Assembly: GCA_029557395.1 (NCBI GenBank)
Contig: JAKQIK010000059.1
Location: 1 to 8,371, forward strand
Direction: 5' to 3'
Length of the DNA stretch: 8,371 nt
From: a bacterium
GTDB lineage: Bacteria > Patescibacteriota > Saccharimonadia > Saccharimonadales > JACDBH01
The notes beneath the pieces are model-generated. The model saw only the letters and a list, made by a program, of their open reading frames with translations, made no database searches and was not told the origin of the DNA. The position numbers and the translations under genes are program-made. The first letter of the stretch is position 1. Each line of letters opens with the position of its first letter. This document shows, one piece after another, positions 1 through 6,119 of this stretch.

Positions 1-1
1 T

Positions 2-136
2 GAGTTTGTCCATGCAACCAGAGAGAGTGTGGGAGTAGTAATGCGCAAGTTAGAACAAGCCAAGTTGATAACCAGCAAAAACAAGTTAATCACTATTAAT
101 GATTTTAAAAAGTTTGTTGCCCAGCTAGACACCTAG
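2..136 (+). CDS. Crp/Fnr-family transcriptional regulator, C-terminal fragment
   Basis: Only the last 44 codons are in the window; the frame is open to the left edge and ends at a TAG. The visible protein reads as the winged helix-turn-helix end of Crp/Fnr regulators: a recognition helix TRESVGVVMRKLEQ (visible residues 6-19), then KLITSKNKLITIND, which fits the wing strands, and a short terminal helix. In E. coli CRP the aligned residues Arg180, Glu181 and Arg185 contact DNA. Here Arg7 and Glu8 are kept, but the third position is Val12. The effector-binding N-terminal domain is missing, so a heme, FeS, cAMP or other ligand cannot be inferred. The gene converges on the DUF2207 gene with a 44-bp gap. 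Family assignment is fairly secure despite the fragment's length; the regulated genes are unknown. Confidence 0.75.
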   Translation, partial: EFVHATRESVGVVMRKLEQAKLITSKNKLITINDFKKFVAQLDT

Positions 137-180
137 CAAAAACTAATGATTATTCGTGGTGATGCTAAAAAATAGTATTT

Positions 181-1932
181 TTACCAACCGCCGCCACCAC
201 CACCGCCGCCGCCACCACCAGAAAATCCTCCACCAGATGATCCAGATGACGATGAGCTACTTGGCGCAGAGTATGATGTCGTACTAGAAAAGCTACTAAC
301 AGCAGATGCAAAAGCTGCCCCATGTAGTGGAGTGCTACCATGATACCAATCTGGTGAAGTACTTGTAGTCTCATAATACCGGCCGAGCTCTTTGTTCCAT
401 GCTTTTTCTTGACCAAAGATTATTGCATATGGCAATGTCTTTTCATACAAATTTATCATTTGTTTTGTATCGTTTGTATCTAGGCCTGGTATTTTCAGCA
501 CACCCTCGGGGCTTTGCAACATCTCGAGTCTCTCTTGCTCCGCCACTCCAATATACATCTTGAACCCGTGAAGATACCTGGCAAGATCCAGACCTTTATC
601 ACTCAAGGGCGTGATGGTGTAGGCAGATACAAATGCTACAATTGCCACAAATAATAATATCGGGTTTAGCATAGCTACCGCCGGAATCAAGACGAACCAG
701 CCAAAAGTACTTAACTTCTTCTTCGTATTTAAATCTTTTTGCCTAAGAGCATAGTCTTTTTTTACTAATTCTTTTAACTTCTTGGCATTATCCATCATTC
801 TATTACTAACCGAGTAATTATTTTTGAGCGTTTTTAGCTCTAGCGAATCTCCAACTTTTGGGAGGGTCCCAAATATATCGCTGAGAATTTCCTGCTCCTC
901 GGCTAAGAGTTTTTTAACATCTTTTTTAATAACTATTTCATATTCTGCCATCCGAAAGAGCGATTTTGGCCTAGTTTCATTAATCTGAATAAAGTGTCTG
1001 ACCGCAAAATCTACTAGTTGTGCAGCAAATGTGTTTTTTGCACCAAGAATAATATCAGTAGCAGTTGTTACGCTAGTATTTTTTGGTGGTAAGTATTCTG
1101 GAACAACTGTACCCATCTCCTTTGTACGAAAAGAAAGCCTATGATAACGCCAGGCGAGATAAATTAATAAAACAACACCAATCGGAATACTAACAAAAAC
1201 GCCAAAAATCCATAAGGCAAAAATCTTCTCAGCAGTAGACATTTTGTACGCCGAAAAAGTACCAGCTACAAAGCCAAGCGAAAAGGTCAGATTTTCCCTA
1301 GGATATACATTATTTACTTGAACCGTAAAAACACCATCTTGTTTTTTCAGTTCACATCGAGTATTTGAATTTTGAATACCAAAATAACAAGCGTGATTAC
1401 CATTCAAATTTCCTACTAACTCTTTGTCTATATTTATCTTGATATCAAGGAGTGATATAGGGGTACGCCACTGAGTACCAACAGTATCCCAGTAAAATTC
1501 ATCGGCGTTTGCATCGGCAAAAAACTTTGTCACATCTCTTTGGGTATAAGAAACAATATAAGTTTTCTCACCCAACACATATGTATTAGCGTTTCCCACC
1601 CTAATAACCGTATGGTCATTGTTTTGAAGAGTAGTATATTCTAAATTTTGACCAAATTGATCGGTAATAGATTCAATATTTAGGCCAACATCATGTCCAT
1701 CATAGCTGTTAGCTAAGGCACGTTCGACTCCATGATTTTGATTCGGGACTAAAAAGTTAGCTTTGATAGTTTCGGTTGTATGTAGCACAGACCGATTTTC
1801 AGTATCTTTTGCCAAATTATAGTCAATTCCAAAATAAGTTGTTTCAAAATCATCAACTCCTGCCAATACGCTACCTGGTAGAGATAGGGTAAACACAAAA
1901 ACAAAGAAAATCAGTACAAAAAACTTCTTCAT
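181..1932 (-). CDS. DUF2207 domain-containing secreted/membrane protein with poly-Gly tail
   Basis: A 583-residue protein of the DUF2207 (predicted membrane protein) family, function unknown. Residues 1-24 are a clear signal peptide: Lys-Lys start, long hydrophobic core and a VLA/G cleavage site. Residues 25-230 form a beta-rich extracellular domain with the family-typical stretch DEFYWDTVGTQWRTPI (144-159). A membrane helix lies at about 236-261 and is followed by basic WRYHR, suggesting the following segment (265-408, many Lys/Glu) is cytoplasmic. A second hydrophobic block at 409-441 probably forms a helical hairpin. The C-terminus is Ser-rich (557-566) and then Gly-rich, ending in eleven Gly and a Trp, a tail often seen in this family. 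The start is supported by the signal peptide and by a TATAAT box 8 nt upstream. It is divergent from the acyltransferase-like gene. Function is unknown; a cell-envelope role is inferred only from topology. Confidence 0.88.
   Translation of the reverse strand: MKKFFVLIFFVFVFTLSLPGSVLAGVDDFETTYFGIDYNLAKDTENRSVLHTTETIKANFLVPNQNHGVERALANSYDGHDVGLNIESITDQFGQNLEYTTLQNNDHTVIRVGNANTYVLGEKTYIVSYTQRDVTKFFADANADEFYWDTVGTQWRTPISLLDIKINIDKELVGNLNGNHACYFGIQNSNTRCELKKQDGVFTVQVNNVYPRENLTFSLGFVAGTFSAYKMSTAEKIFALWIFGVFVSIPIGVVLLIYLAWRYHRLSFRTKEMGTVVPEYLPPKNTSVTTATDIILGAKNTFAAQLVDFAVRHFIQINETRPKSLFRMAEYEIVIKKDVKKLLAEEQEILSDIFGTLPKVGDSLELKTLKNNYSVSNRMMDNAKKLKELVKKDYALRQKDLNTKKKLSTFGWFVLIPAVAMLNPILLFVAIVAFVSAYTITPLSDKGLDLARYLHGFKMYIGVAEQERLEMLQSPEGVLKIPGLDTNDTKQMINLYEKTLPYAIIFGQEKAWNKELGRYYETTSTSPDWYHGSTPLHGAAFASAVSSFSSTTSYSAPSSSSSSGSSGGGFSGGGGGGGGGGGW
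187..219 (-). repeat. GGN triplet tract encoding eleven consecutive glycines
   Basis: Eleven consecutive ACC/GCC triplets on the plus strand read as GGT/GGC glycine codons on the minus strand, directly before the final Trp and stop codon of the DUF2207 gene. The two glycine codons are mixed, so this is a protein-level poly-Gly tail rather than a pure microsatellite. In-frame length variation would be tolerated. Confidence 0.8.
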
Positions 1933-1940
1933 CTGAGTTA

Positions 1941-1970
1941 ATTATACTTCTGGCTACTACGAAAAAACAA
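1941..1970 (-). promoter_or_regulatory. Sigma70-like promoter of the DUF2207 gene, probably leaderless
   Basis: On the minus strand a perfect TATAAT lies at 1941-1946, with TTGTTT at 1965-1970 as a possible -35 box and an 18-nt spacer. Only 8 nt separate the -10 box from the ATG, so transcription should begin within 1-2 nt of the start codon. No Shine-Dalgarno sequence is present or could fit. Confidence 0.6.
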
Positions 1971-1992
1971 CGTAAAGATTGTCGTTTAATTA

Positions 1993-2020
1993 TTGACACC
2001 GATGACTGTTAGCGTATTAT
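1993..2020 (+). promoter_or_regulatory. Consensus sigma70-like promoter of the acyltransferase-like gene, probably leaderless
   Basis: A perfect TTGACA (1993-1998), a 16-nt spacer and TATTAT (2015-2020) form the best promoter in the window. The ATG begins 7 nt after the last base of the -10 box, which is where +1 is expected, so the transcript probably starts at the A of the ATG. It diverges from the DUF2207 promoter within a 94-bp intergenic region, and the two sets of boxes do not overlap. Confidence 0.72.
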
Positions 2021-2026
2021 CTAGCC

Positions 2027-2791
2027 ATGAGCAGAGATAAATATCACCCCAGACACGCAGAAACAGACCCAGAAGCATATTATGAGCAAGCATTTCAAGC
2101 TTATCCACGTCCTAACTTAGTTAAATGTATTAGCTATCTCATAAAGAAAATCTCAAAGCCAACAATCATATACCCCAATTCTCAAAACGAAGATGAATAT
2201 TTTAGCCAAATAGCCGAACAGACCCCAATTATTACCACCTTCTCACACGGTGGCAAAAAAAATATGCATGACCCAATCTCTGCTATTGGAGCAACTGTTG
2301 GTAATCAATATCTCAAAGAGAGAATCCCCAATACGAAAACTTGGGCAGCGATACCTTATCTAACCCATCCTAAATATGGCCCAATAATAGAAAGATTGGG
2401 GGCAATACCCGTAATACGGTCTGGTGATTTTGAACGATTTGGCTTATCGTCTAATGAATCTATTACCTCTGCTTTGATAGATAGATCAGTACAACATCTG
2501 CAAACTCCTGGTAATACATTGGATATATTCCCAGCTGGCACAAAAGGTGGCACCAAACTAAGAGAAGGTGTTGGCATGGTACTAGAACAGCTTGAATTAG
2601 CCACGGTCATACCGATAGCATTGTCTTCGGACACTCAATCAACCAGTGAAATACCTAAGAATTTACGTATCGCCTTTGGCGAACCAATCTTTGCGGAGTC
2701 TGGCATGGCCAGCAAGGATTATGTAGAGCATATCGACTACAACTTAAATCTAGCTACCGTAGATTTGAAAACTTTAGAATCCTCCACTTGA
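2027..2791 (+). CDS. PlsC-like lysophospholipid acyltransferase family protein, divergent motifs
   Basis: A 254-residue protein with the motif order of the glycerol-3-phosphate/1-acylglycerol-3-phosphate acyltransferase superfamily, which moves an acyl chain from acyl-ACP or acyl-CoA onto lysophosphatidate or similar lipids. Visible are SHGGKKNMHDP (73-83) where motif I (NHxxxxD) is expected, LGAIPVIR (124-131) as motif II, FPAGTKGG (168-175) as motif III (usually FPEGTRS), VIPIAL (194-199) as motif IV, and the typical late IAFGEPI (215-221). Two departures stand out: His74 and Asp82 are seven residues apart instead of four, and the motif III Glu is Ala170. No clear membrane helix or signal peptide is seen. 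The TGA stop is followed at once by TAG, and the 3' end overlaps the opposite-strand gene by 18 bp. Family membership is likely; substrate and catalytic competence are uncertain. Confidence 0.72.
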   Translation: MSRDKYHPRHAETDPEAYYEQAFQAYPRPNLVKCISYLIKKISKPTIIYPNSQNEDEYFSQIAEQTPIITTFSHGGKKNMHDPISAIGATVGNQYLKERIPNTKTWAAIPYLTHPKYGPIIERLGAIPVIRSGDFERFGLSSNESITSALIDRSVQHLQTPGNTLDIFPAGTKGGTKLREGVGMVLEQLELATVIPIALSSDTQSTSEIPKNLRIAFGEPIFAESGMASKDYVEHIDYNLNLATVDLKTLESST

Positions 2792-4171
2792 TAGTTGGGC
2801 TTCAAAGTCTTGTATTATCTTAAATCTACTTAATAATTTTTCATAAATATCAACATATCGAGTACCAGCTAATGATTCTCCTCCAAAGCTCCCTGCCTGA
2901 CTGTCATATTCGTAAGCAGGACTTGTTAAAATTCCTAAGCTCGGGTGAGATGTTCTGAGCCCTAATTTGTTTATTGGAGCTGTTAGATCTTCGGCCATTG
3001 TTAGCCAGCTACGGCCGGCCTCATCATGAGCAAAAACATACTGCCACTGACCATCTATTGAACTAACCCGGTATTTTGTCAAGGTACCGTATTGAGATGA
3101 CTCAGCTCCTTGAGTCAAAATATCAATCGTTCCAAAGTCTGGATATTTTTCTTCCATCTCAGGACTAAATACTACATCTTCAGGCCGGCAAACTGCCTTT
3201 TGCGGTCCATTGTCTACAAAAATATCTGGTTTTAGGGGATTAATTCCGGATAGACCACTCTGTTCAGAATGATTCGGACTGCCAGCAATACCAGTGATAA
3301 TTTTGCTTGCTATACCCTGATCAACTGACACTGATTGGTCCTTCGACAACTCACTGAGTGTAATTTGTACCTCTAAAGGTAAGTTTAGCCCATCCTCCGT
3401 GCCTGATTTACTATGATGACCATCTTTTCCCAACCCCGGTAAATATCGCCAGGTTGACTGACTCAAACTCTGATAATAAATTCGTGGCACAACTTCCTCG
3501 CCATAACCAAGTAACGCCACCACATAATTTCTTTTGCCATAAAAATATGGTCGACTCATATACAAAGTAATATTTTCGGTCAAATCCATTCTGACTACTG
3601 GCTCTAGCCCAAGTCCAGTAAGCATGTCTTTATCTATTAGATTATCTGACAGTTCACCAGAGAAATCGACCATATCCAAAACAGCTTGAGATTCTTCTGA
3701 CTCCAAATAGATTGGCTCGCCAATTTCAGCAGTCTCATACACACTCGCAAACTCCTGGCCTACCTGTTGGATAGCAAATTCTTGTTCTTGTGCCTGTTTT
3801 ATTTCTGCCATCAAATCTAGTACATATTGCTTTTTGTCCTCTATTTGCTCCAGCGGCTCGTCCTGTTCAATTACTATCTGGCCATTTTGGCTGATATGGA
3901 CAAAGCTATCTTCTGCTCCAGGTATGCCAACAACCAAAAACTCATCATCACCTTGATACTGAGCGATATAATATGGGTCTTCTGATTTATCTTTTTCATT
4001 GGGTGAATCAATAAGCACCGAACGATATAATGGACTATCCTCTGCCTCATCCATCGGATAGTATTCATCTGTCATCATAGAATCAACAGTGCTCAGTATG
4101 TTTTCTAACTCGTCTGGAGATAGAGTGTCAAGCTGAGCTGGATGAAATTCTTGATTTATTTTATTGTGCAT
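2774..4171 (-). CDS. Acidic hypothetical protein, family not recognised
   Basis: A 465-residue protein that I cannot assign to a family. It has no signal peptide or membrane helix, so it is probably cytoplasmic or exported by a route not visible here. The N-terminal third is strongly acidic (for example TDEYYPMDEAEDSP, 34-47), with a probable helix rich in Glu/Gln at 105-143. Three segments look like compact beta-rich units: about 48-100, 200-275 (containing YVVALLGYG, SQSTWRYLPG and LNLPLEVQ) and 345-425 (YGTLTKYRVSS, GQWQYVFAHD, then a GILTSPAYEYD segment). The last 30 residues look helical. There is a single Cys (328), so a metal site built on Cys is unlikely. Codon use and AT content resemble the neighbours. 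It stands alone, divergent from the YdeI-like gene and overlapping the acyltransferase gene tail to tail. Confidence 0.8.
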   Translation of the reverse strand: MHNKINQEFHPAQLDTLSPDELENILSTVDSMMTDEYYPMDEAEDSPLYRSVLIDSPNEKDKSEDPYYIAQYQGDDEFLVVGIPGAEDSFVHISQNGQIVIEQDEPLEQIEDKKQYVLDLMAEIKQAQEQEFAIQQVGQEFASVYETAEIGEPIYLESEESQAVLDMVDFSGELSDNLIDKDMLTGLGLEPVVRMDLTENITLYMSRPYFYGKRNYVVALLGYGEEVVPRIYYQSLSQSTWRYLPGLGKDGHHSKSGTEDGLNLPLEVQITLSELSKDQSVSVDQGIASKIITGIAGSPNHSEQSGLSGINPLKPDIFVDNGPQKAVCRPEDVVFSPEMEEKYPDFGTIDILTQGAESSQYGTLTKYRVSSIDGQWQYVFAHDEAGRSWLTMAEDLTAPINKLGLRTSHPSLGILTSPAYEYDSQAGSFGGESLAGTRYVDIYEKLLSRFKIIQDFEAQLSSGGF

Positions 4172-4204
4172 TTTTTGTTTATTTGTTCTGCTTATCTACA
4201 AATT

Positions 4205-4213
4205 ATTATACCA
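4205..4213 (-). promoter_or_regulatory. Extended -10 promoter of the acidic hypothetical gene
   Basis: The minus strand reads TGG-TATAAT, an extended -10 element with a perfect hexamer. No convincing -35 box lies 16-18 nt upstream, which is compatible with an extended -10 promoter. Unlike the other promoters here it sits 33 nt from the ATG, giving a leader of roughly 26 nt. That leader is A-rich and has no Shine-Dalgarno motif. Confidence 0.5.
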
Positions 4214-4241
4214 GACTTTTGCAAAATTTATGTCCATGTAG

Positions 4242-4257
4242 GTGTAAAATAAGTAAT
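4242..4257 (+). promoter_or_regulatory. -10 module of the YdeI-like gene, probably leaderless
   Basis: GTG-TAAAAT (hexamer 4245-4250) ends 7 nt before the ATG at 4258, placing +1 at or next to the start codon. No good -35 box is visible. The same module recurs almost unchanged before the phosphatase gene at 7302-7317, which strengthens the case that it is functional. This decides the start at 4258 over an in-frame upstream ATG at 4183. Confidence 0.55.
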
Positions 4258-4260
4258 ATG
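4242..4260 (+). repeat. 19-nt promoter/start module, copy 1
   Basis: GTGTAAAATAAGTAATATG is identical at 18 of 19 positions to 7302-7320, with one A/C difference at 4252/7312. Both copies end exactly in the ATG of an unrelated gene, and the identity stops after the start codon. The repeat is therefore a shared expression signal rather than a duplicated gene piece. Confidence 0.7.
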
Positions 4261-4566
4261 GATAAAATATCTGGTGGAACAATACACAAGCTACCAGCTG
4301 ACTTAAGTAAGGCACTGGCAAAAAACACCGAGGCTTTGTCACTCTGGGAAGATGTTACACCTTTAGCTCGTAATGAGTTTGTTTGCTGGGTAGAAAATGC
4401 GAAACACATCGAAACACGTAAACGACGAATACGTCGCACTCAAGAAGAATTATTAGAAGGCAAACGTCGCCCTTGTTGTTGGATTGGTTGTATTCATCGT
4501 CCAGATAAGCAACTTAGCCCATCAATTAAGGCTATCCTGGATAAACAAAATAGAAATATTGCCTAA
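4258..4566 (+). CDS. YdeI/OmpD-associated-like small protein
   Basis: A 102-residue protein matching the YdeI/OmpD-associated (bacteriocin-protection-like) family. The N-terminal part LPADLSKALAKNTEALSLW (12-30) is followed by the family core TPLARNEFVCWVENAKHIET (34-53) and the basic helix RKRRIRRTQEELLEGK (54-69). These proteins are small, soluble and biochemically poorly characterised. After the core comes RPCCWIGCIHRPD (71-83), where Cys73, Cys74, Cys78 and His80 could form a small metal site. I chose the ATG at 4258 because the family similarity starts just after it and a -10 box lies 7 nt upstream. The longer reading from 4183 would add 25 residues overlapping the opposite gene's promoter region. 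It is followed by a 67-bp gap and the cytochrome/Moco gene; a functional link between the two is not evident. Confidence 0.78.
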   Translation: MDKISGGTIHKLPADLSKALAKNTEALSLWEDVTPLARNEFVCWVENAKHIETRKRRIRRTQEELLEGKRRPCCWIGCIHRPDKQLSPSIKAILDKQNRNIA

Positions 4567-4598
4567 CAATCTATCTATCTAAGAAAAAACAATATATC

Positions 4599-4627
4599 TT
4601 CAATAAAGAAAGGATAAGTAGTAATAT
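4599..4627 (+). promoter_or_regulatory. Possible promoter of the cytochrome b-Moco gene
   Basis: TAATAT at 4622-4627 lies 6 nt before the ATG at 4634, and TTCAAT at 4599-4604 gives a 17-nt spacer as a weak -35 box. An AAAGGA at 4609-4614 resembles a ribosome-binding site but is 19 nt from the ATG, too far to act as one. By the pattern of neighbouring genes this would again give a leaderless mRNA, possibly carrying the transporter gene as well. The hexamers are weak in this AT-rich stretch. Confidence 0.35.
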
Positions 4628-4633
4628 TAATAT

Positions 4634-6100
4634 ATGGAATCAATACAATTACCTATACTCATTGTTGTACTACATTTGATTAACTTATTCTGCCTAATAC
4701 TTCTGATTCGCAGTGGGATACAAATTCTTTTCGATCATCCTAAATTATATTGGACCGACCACACTACAGATGACAATCATTGGCTTCGGTTCGGCAAAAA
4801 AATAATGCCAAAAGACAAGCTTTGGACTTCTTTGGACGAAGCCGAAGACCCCGGTAAGGTTGCCCTCCCAGGTGGAACTCATAATTTAGGCGCGGGCAGA
4901 CATTGGCACTTTACTATTGCAATTATTTGGATATTGACTGGGCTAATTTATCTAAGTTATATGTTTGTCTCTGGACGATGGAGAGTCATACTGCCGACAG
5001 ATATCGGCGTTTTTACCCGAGCCATTGATGTAATGACGGGTTATCTTACGCTCAATATACCTGCAGAAGGCATGCATTATAACGCTCTGCAACAGCTCAC
5101 ATATGCTGGTGTCATCTTTTTCCTTGCACCTCTATCTATCATCACAGGCCTAGCTATGTCGCCAGCACTTGTTGCACGTTTTCCAGGATTTCTCAAGATT
5201 TTTGCTAATCGTAGACAAGCTGCGCGAAGTCTTCACTTCATTGCTATGGTACTGTTCTCCTTATTTATCCTAATCCACGTTACTATGGCTATAGGACTAC
5301 ACTTCTACGACGGCATAAAACGCTTTACTTTCGGAAATACTGGTGTAGATTTTGGTTATGCCCTGTCTGTGTTTTTGATGCTAATGATATTGTTGGTCGC
5401 CTTTAATATTTGGGCGTCGTTCTTCACCCTAGGAGATCAGGTAAAATTACGCAAAATCCTCACAAAATTTTATACACCGGTAGTTAGGTTTTTCTTTGGC
5501 TGGATGCGTTCAGAACAAAAGTATACAAAAAAAGATATTTCTCCTTTTTTCCGAGTCAATGGCTATCCCCCAACATCAGATGAATATAATCAACTAAAAA
5601 AGCATAACTTTAAAAACTGGAAGCTCAAAGTACATGGATTGGTCGATAATCCTTTTGATATATCTCTAGCAGAGATAAAAGATCTCCGAAAACAAGACCA
5701 AATTACAAAACATCACTGTATTCAAGGTTGGTCGGCTGTTGCCGAATGGGGCGGACTGCCAATGAGTGATATTGTTGAGATGGCCAAACCAAAGGATAAC
5801 GTCAAATATGTCATATTCCATAGTTACGATATTGATGAAGATGGCCATGCATATTACAGTGGTTTACGACTTAGTGATATGTTTGACAAACAAACAATTC
5901 TCGCCTATGAGATGAACGGCAAGACATTACCGATAGAACACGGAGCACCCATCAGGCTCCGATGTGAAAAAAAGTATGGCTACAAAATGGCAAAATATAT
6001 CAAATCAATAGAGTTTGTAGAAAGTTTTGCGCATATTGGCAAAGGTCGTGGCGGGCATCGCGAAGATAATGTTTTCTTTGATTGGGAAGCCTCAATATAA
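4634..6100 (+). CDS. Cytochrome b / sulfite-oxidase-family molybdopterin oxidoreductase fusion
   Basis: A 488-residue two-domain redox protein. Residues 1-265 resemble the cytochrome b561/Ni-hydrogenase-type cytochrome b family, with five predicted membrane helices at about 5-30, 92-113, 155-178, 199-223 and 240-265. Candidate heme ligands are His14 (helix 1), His90/His92 (GRHWHF), His201 (SLHF) and His215 (ILIHV). SGIQILFDHPKLYW (27-40) is typical of the family. Residues 304-470 form an oxidoreductase molybdopterin-binding domain: FFRVNGYPP, WKLKVHGLVDNP, KHHCIQGWSAVAEWGGLP with Cys362 as the expected Mo ligand, LAYEMNGKTLPIEHGAPIR (423-441) and a final KYIKSIEF. The Mo-co dimerisation domain of true sulfite oxidases is absent. 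Electrons probably pass between the quinone pool or another membrane donor and a molybdenum site. There is no Tat signal. The NarK-like gene follows after 19 bp. The substrate is unknown: nitrate, sulfite, sulfoxide and others are possible. Confidence 0.85.
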   Translation: MESIQLPILIVVLHLINLFCLILLIRSGIQILFDHPKLYWTDHTTDDNHWLRFGKKIMPKDKLWTSLDEAEDPGKVALPGGTHNLGAGRHWHFTIAIIWILTGLIYLSYMFVSGRWRVILPTDIGVFTRAIDVMTGYLTLNIPAEGMHYNALQQLTYAGVIFFLAPLSIITGLAMSPALVARFPGFLKIFANRRQAARSLHFIAMVLFSLFILIHVTMAIGLHFYDGIKRFTFGNTGVDFGYALSVFLMLMILLVAFNIWASFFTLGDQVKLRKILTKFYTPVVRFFFGWMRSEQKYTKKDISPFFRVNGYPPTSDEYNQLKKHNFKNWKLKVHGLVDNPFDISLAEIKDLRKQDQITKHHCIQGWSAVAEWGGLPMSDIVEMAKPKDNVKYVIFHSYDIDEDGHAYYSGLRLSDMFDKQTILAYEMNGKTLPIEHGAPIRLRCEKKYGYKMAKYIKSIEFVESFAHIGKGRGGHREDNVFFDWEASI

Positions 6101-6119
6101 AACAAAATCAAACTAAAAC

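Noticed and set aside
168..182. AT-only inverted repeat AAAAATA-G-TATTTTT between the two convergent genes
   Set aside because: It would form at best a five-pair A/T stem with no GC content, far too weak for an intrinsic terminator, and such symmetry is common in AT-rich DNA.
165..416. Open frame of 83 codons on the minus strand in the poly-Gly end of the DUF2207 gene
   Set aside because: It is a shadow frame of the GGN/Ser-rich coding region, with a biased His/Val/Ala composition and no start signal.
4183..4257. N-terminal extension of the YdeI-like protein from the ATG at 4183
   Set aside because: The added 25 residues do not resemble the family and cover promoter elements on both strands; the 4258 ATG has a promoter at the right distance.
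4605..4614. AAAGAAAGGA as a Shine-Dalgarno site for the cytochrome-Moco gene
   Set aside because: It lies 19 nt or more from the ATG, beyond workable spacing, and no alternative in-frame start fits it.
4567..4633. FNR- or CRP-type operator (TTGATnnnnATCAA or TGTGA dyad) ahead of the cytochrome-Moco gene
   Set aside because: No such palindrome is present; only an ATCT triple tandem at 4569-4580 and AT-rich sequence are seen.
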